Positions 5,764-7,534 of a stretch of DNA of 7,534 bases are shown one piece after another. How positions within the stretch are numbered: position 1 is the first letter of the stretch; each line of letters begins with the position of its first letter. The notes beneath the pieces were generated by a model. It was not told the DNA's origin. It ran no database searches and saw only the letters and a program-made list of their open reading frames with translations. Source of the stretch: an uncultured Bacillota bacterium (lineage in GTDB: Bacteria; Bacillota; UBA994; UBA5500); the NCBI GenBank assembly GCA_937874815.1, contig CALNBW010000146.1, positions 1 to 7,534 on the forward strand, in the 5' to 3' direction. A program made the translations under genes and the position numbers.

Positions 5764-6826
5764 GATCGGCCTGCGCTGCTATTTTATAAGCAGCGAAGTA
5801 GGCATTCTCTAGCGGTATCCATTCCTGGACAAAGCGTTGGTGCAGGGCAGCGCCATTTCTCAGCAGAATACGCTCGCTTTGTGTCAGGGCGTCCGTCTGC
5901 AAGAAAACCTTAAGCGTGTAATGCGCGACGAATTGGGGATGCATGCTATAGACGCCTTCAATGATGTTCAGCTGCTTACTAGTGACAGTTACCTGTTCTA
6001 TTATCCTGCCCTGGGCACAATCATAGATGCCATAGGCAAAATCTTTACCGCTTGCTAGCCCAGCCAACACTTCGTCACTGAACCGGTCGTAATCTATGTT
6101 ACCTCCAGCTTCGGACAATCTGGCCTTGGTTCTTAATGCTAGCGGCAAGAAGAAATGGTCCATATGGATGACATTGCAGTCGTAAACCTGGTCCAGCAAA
6201 CGCGCCAAAGACGTTTTGCCAGCGCCACTATTGCCGTCAATGGCAATATGTACTCTCTCTTCTTTAGCCATCAGCTGGTCGATGCGGCACAACAGTTCGA
6301 AGTAAGGCTTAAACTCAGCCCTAATAACTCGATAGGCTGGGGCATGAAGCGAACGATATTGCTCACTATGGGATACCGGGGGGTAACCTTGGGCCCGATA
6401 CGCCCGCAAATAGGCATCCAGCTCCACACTATCCCAGCGGAACAAGCCGTCAACACACCATTGCCTCAAGGCAGCTAACTTACCCTCAAAGCTTTTTACA
6501 TTCCCCTGGTGCAAATTAGCGCTTAGCACAAACAACCGGTTTATAGTTGCGGGCGTGATGCCAGAAGCCAATATAGGAGCCAAGTTTAGCCGACAAAGCC
6601 CATCGCCAAGCTCCTCAAAGACTGGGGCCTGGCTGCTTGCTGGTTGGAGCGAATTCCATTCGGCCTGCAGGCGCTGCAAGGATGCCATCTCATCAGCTAT
6701 CATATGCCCACCAGCAAATTCACTTTGGTAAATCAGCTTAACAACGTCCACCAGTTGCATCTCCGGGTAGAGGGCATACTGTTTCAACAGTATGCCCTTT
6801 AGCGCTTCATAGTGGCCGCTAGACAT
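5747..6826 (-). CDS. Uridine-kinase-like P-loop kinase with an extra N-terminal domain
   Basis: A 359-residue two-part protein. The C-terminal part (about 190-359) is a nucleoside-kinase/PRK-like P-loop domain: AIDGNSGAGKTS (195-206, with K204 and T205), HMDHFF (221-226), GGNIDYDRF (241-249), NIIEGVYSMHP (287-297), then an arginine-containing lid (around R319-R331) and EWIPLENAYF (335-344). It should transfer phosphate from ATP to a nucleoside or other small hydroxyl compound. The N-terminal part (about 1-185, with YQSEFAGGHMI at 33-43) is conserved-looking but has no function I can name. The start codon overlaps the end of the upstream S-component gene by 8 nt with no clear Shine-Dalgarno site, so translation is probably coupled. 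The stop lies inside the end of the convergent DUF3842 gene. Substrate is unknown; the neighbour suggests an imported compound. Confidence 0.85.
   Translation of the reverse strand: MSSGHYEALKGILLKQYALYPEMQLVDVVKLIYQSEFAGGHMIADEMASLQRLQAEWNSLQPASSQAPVFEELGDGLCRLNLAPILASGITPATINRLFVLSANLHQGNVKSFEGKLAALRQWCVDGLFRWDSVELDAYLRAYRAQGYPPVSHSEQYRSLHAPAYRVIRAEFKPYFELLCRIDQLMAKEERVHIAIDGNSGAGKTSLARLLDQVYDCNVIHMDHFFLPLALRTKARLSEAGGNIDYDRFSDEVLAGLASGKDFAYGIYDCAQGRIIEQVTVTSKQLNIIEGVYSMHPQFVAHYTLKVFLQTDALTQSERILLRNGAALHQRFVQEWIPLENAYFAAYKIAAQADLILSL
5774..5795 (+). terminator. Weak hairpin just past the DUF3842 stop
   Basis: CGCTGCT (5774-5780) pairs perfectly with AGCAGCG (5789-5795) around an 8-nt AT-rich loop, 10 nt after the DUF3842 stop codon. 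There is no T-run behind it, and the bases are also coding on the minus strand, so it may only slow or partly end transcription. Confidence 0.3.
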
Positions 6827-7346
6827 TGACAGTCAACCCAGCGCGCTCCAGCGCTAGCACTATGAGGGGAACGAGCACGATTTGTAAAATGATACCAGGG
6901 AGAGAGGTAACGAATACGGCCGAAACAAATGCCTGCCAAGTAATCGGGGTTCCGCTTAGCAGCATAGCATACCTCACCAGCCCCCAGACGATTCTACCGC
7001 CGAGCATTGCCCCGAGGAGAGATATATAGATCGAGCTAAGCCGTTTCTTTGGCAATGATTGGTATAGCAGTCCTGTTAGCAGACCATACGCAGCCAACTC
7101 AAATGCCATGGGCACGGCGACAATAGGAAAAGGCGGCGAACCAAAAGCCACGCTGCGTAATAATGGGGCAATAAAACCTACAGCCAAACCATAGGGCCAA
7201 CCACAAACAAACCCCGCAATTAGAACCGGTAGATGCATTGGCAACAACATGCTGCCGATCTGGGGTATCTGACCGGTGAGAAAAGGTAGATAAAGAGCGA
7301 TAGCGAGAAACATAGCAGCCAGGATCATTTTCTTTATAGACTTCAT
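6819..7346 (-). CDS. ECF transporter S component (substrate-binding membrane subunit)
   Basis: Membrane protein of 175 residues, the typical size for the substrate-capturing subunit of energy-coupling-factor vitamin/micronutrient importers, with about six hydrophobic segments. The first helix holds an AxxxA motif (AMFLA, A11 and A15), which in this family contacts the EcfT subunit. Further family-like stretches are MLLPMHLPVLIAGFVCGWPYG (33-53) and FELAAYGLLTGLLY (82-95). The frame reaches back to 7391, but GGGAGG (7358-7353) lies 6 nt before the ATG at 7346, and the helix begins soon after, so that start is chosen. No EcfA or EcfT genes are here, so it probably shares a general module (group II). 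The substrate is not determined. It is coupled to a kinase gene by an 8-nt overlap, suggesting uptake followed by phosphorylation. Confidence 0.87.
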   Translation of the reverse strand: MKSIKKMILAAMFLAIALYLPFLTGQIPQIGSMLLPMHLPVLIAGFVCGWPYGLAVGFIAPLLRSVAFGSPPFPIVAVPMAFELAAYGLLTGLLYQSLPKKRLSSIYISLLGAMLGGRIVWGLVRYAMLLSGTPITWQAFVSAVFVTSLPGIILQIVLVPLIVLALERAGLTVNV

Positions 7347-7358
7347 GATTAACCTCCC

Positions 7359-7396
7359 AAAAAGAAAATACCATAAAGTAAATACCTTCATGGTAT
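7359..7396 (-). terminator. Putative attenuator hairpin in the S-component leader
   Basis: On the minus strand ATACCAT (7396-7390) pairs with ATGGTAT (7374-7368), followed by TTTCTTTTT (7367-7359), ending right at the GGGAGG ribosome site. An alternative 5-bp hairpin, ATACC (7396-7392) with GGTAT (7386-7382), uses the same 5' arm. This is the arrangement expected of an attenuator, but the stem is AT-rich and weak. From 7397 to the right edge I see no gene and no riboswitch I recognise; a minus-strand 7-bp hairpin, GCATGAT/ATCGTGC with a 3-nt loop, lies at about 7425-7441. Confidence 0.45.
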
Positions 7397-7534
7397 GTCT
7401 GGCCGGCTACAGCTCGGTCACTATGCACGATACTATCATGCAAGCCTATTTCCCGCAAGACCAACCACAGGGACGGTCAGAGACTGCTGATAAAGGCCGT
7501 GGTCCTGCTCGCGCGCGTGTGGCCTGATACTGCA

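Noticed and set aside
7099..7464. Minus-strand frame of 121 codons at the right end
   Set aside because: It overlaps the ECF S-component gene in another frame and shows no membrane or domain pattern of its own.
7397..7534. Possible TPP or cobalamin riboswitch, or the end of another gene, before the S component
   Set aside because: No CTGAGA or GCCACTG core box is present, and all three minus-strand frames meet a stop in this stretch without any recognisable protein motif.

Overview
The window looks like chromosomal DNA of a Bacillota (Firmicutes) bacterium, most likely a Clostridia-type anaerobe. Supporting signs are strong purine-rich Shine-Dalgarno sites (GGAGG, GGGAGG) before nearly every gene, a two-subunit iron-sulfur L-serine dehydratase, a DUF3842 gene, a DgkB/YegS-type lipid kinase, an ECF-transporter S component and a sodium-pump decarboxylase subunit. 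No transposase, phage gene, rRNA, tRNA or CRISPR array was seen.

Layout. Positions 1-702 (minus) hold the N-terminal 234 codons of a short-chain dehydrogenase that runs off the left edge. A 346-base divergent region follows. It contains an 11-bp inverted repeat, a good sigma-A promoter, a yybP-ykoY-type riboswitch fold and a strong intrinsic terminator whose 5' arm overlaps the riboswitch P1 helix. This leader reads into a two-gene plus-strand operon (1049-2300): a beta subunit of a Na+-translocating decarboxylase (OadB/GcdB/MmdB family) and a 43-residue gamma-like membrane peptide. Two hairpins separate it from a convergent diacylglycerol-kinase-family gene (2456-3358, minus).

Positions 3480-5192 (minus) carry sdaAB-sdaAA, the two subunits of L-serine dehydratase (serine to pyruvate and ammonia). 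Directly behind sdaAA lies the 3' end of an mscL gene with its terminator. The mscL 5' part is missing and the sdaAA reading frame runs into the remnant, which suggests a deletion. A DUF3842 gene (5353-5763, plus) diverges from sdaAB and overlaps tail to tail with the gene on its other side. That gene is the second of a translationally coupled minus-strand pair (5747-7346): an ECF transporter S component followed by a uridine-kinase-like protein with an extra N-terminal domain. A putative attenuator hairpin sits just before the S-component Shine-Dalgarno site.

How the parts may work together. Serine dehydratase produces pyruvate, and a Na+ pump beta subunit would couple decarboxylation of an organic acid to Na+ export, which fits an amino-acid or organic-acid fermenting lifestyle; this is inference. 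The most notable element is the metal-ion-type riboswitch placed as an apparent ON switch before a Na+ pump subunit, which raises the question of whether the ligand is Mn2+ or another cation. The kinase next to the S component may trap an imported nucleoside- or vitamin-like compound by phosphorylation.
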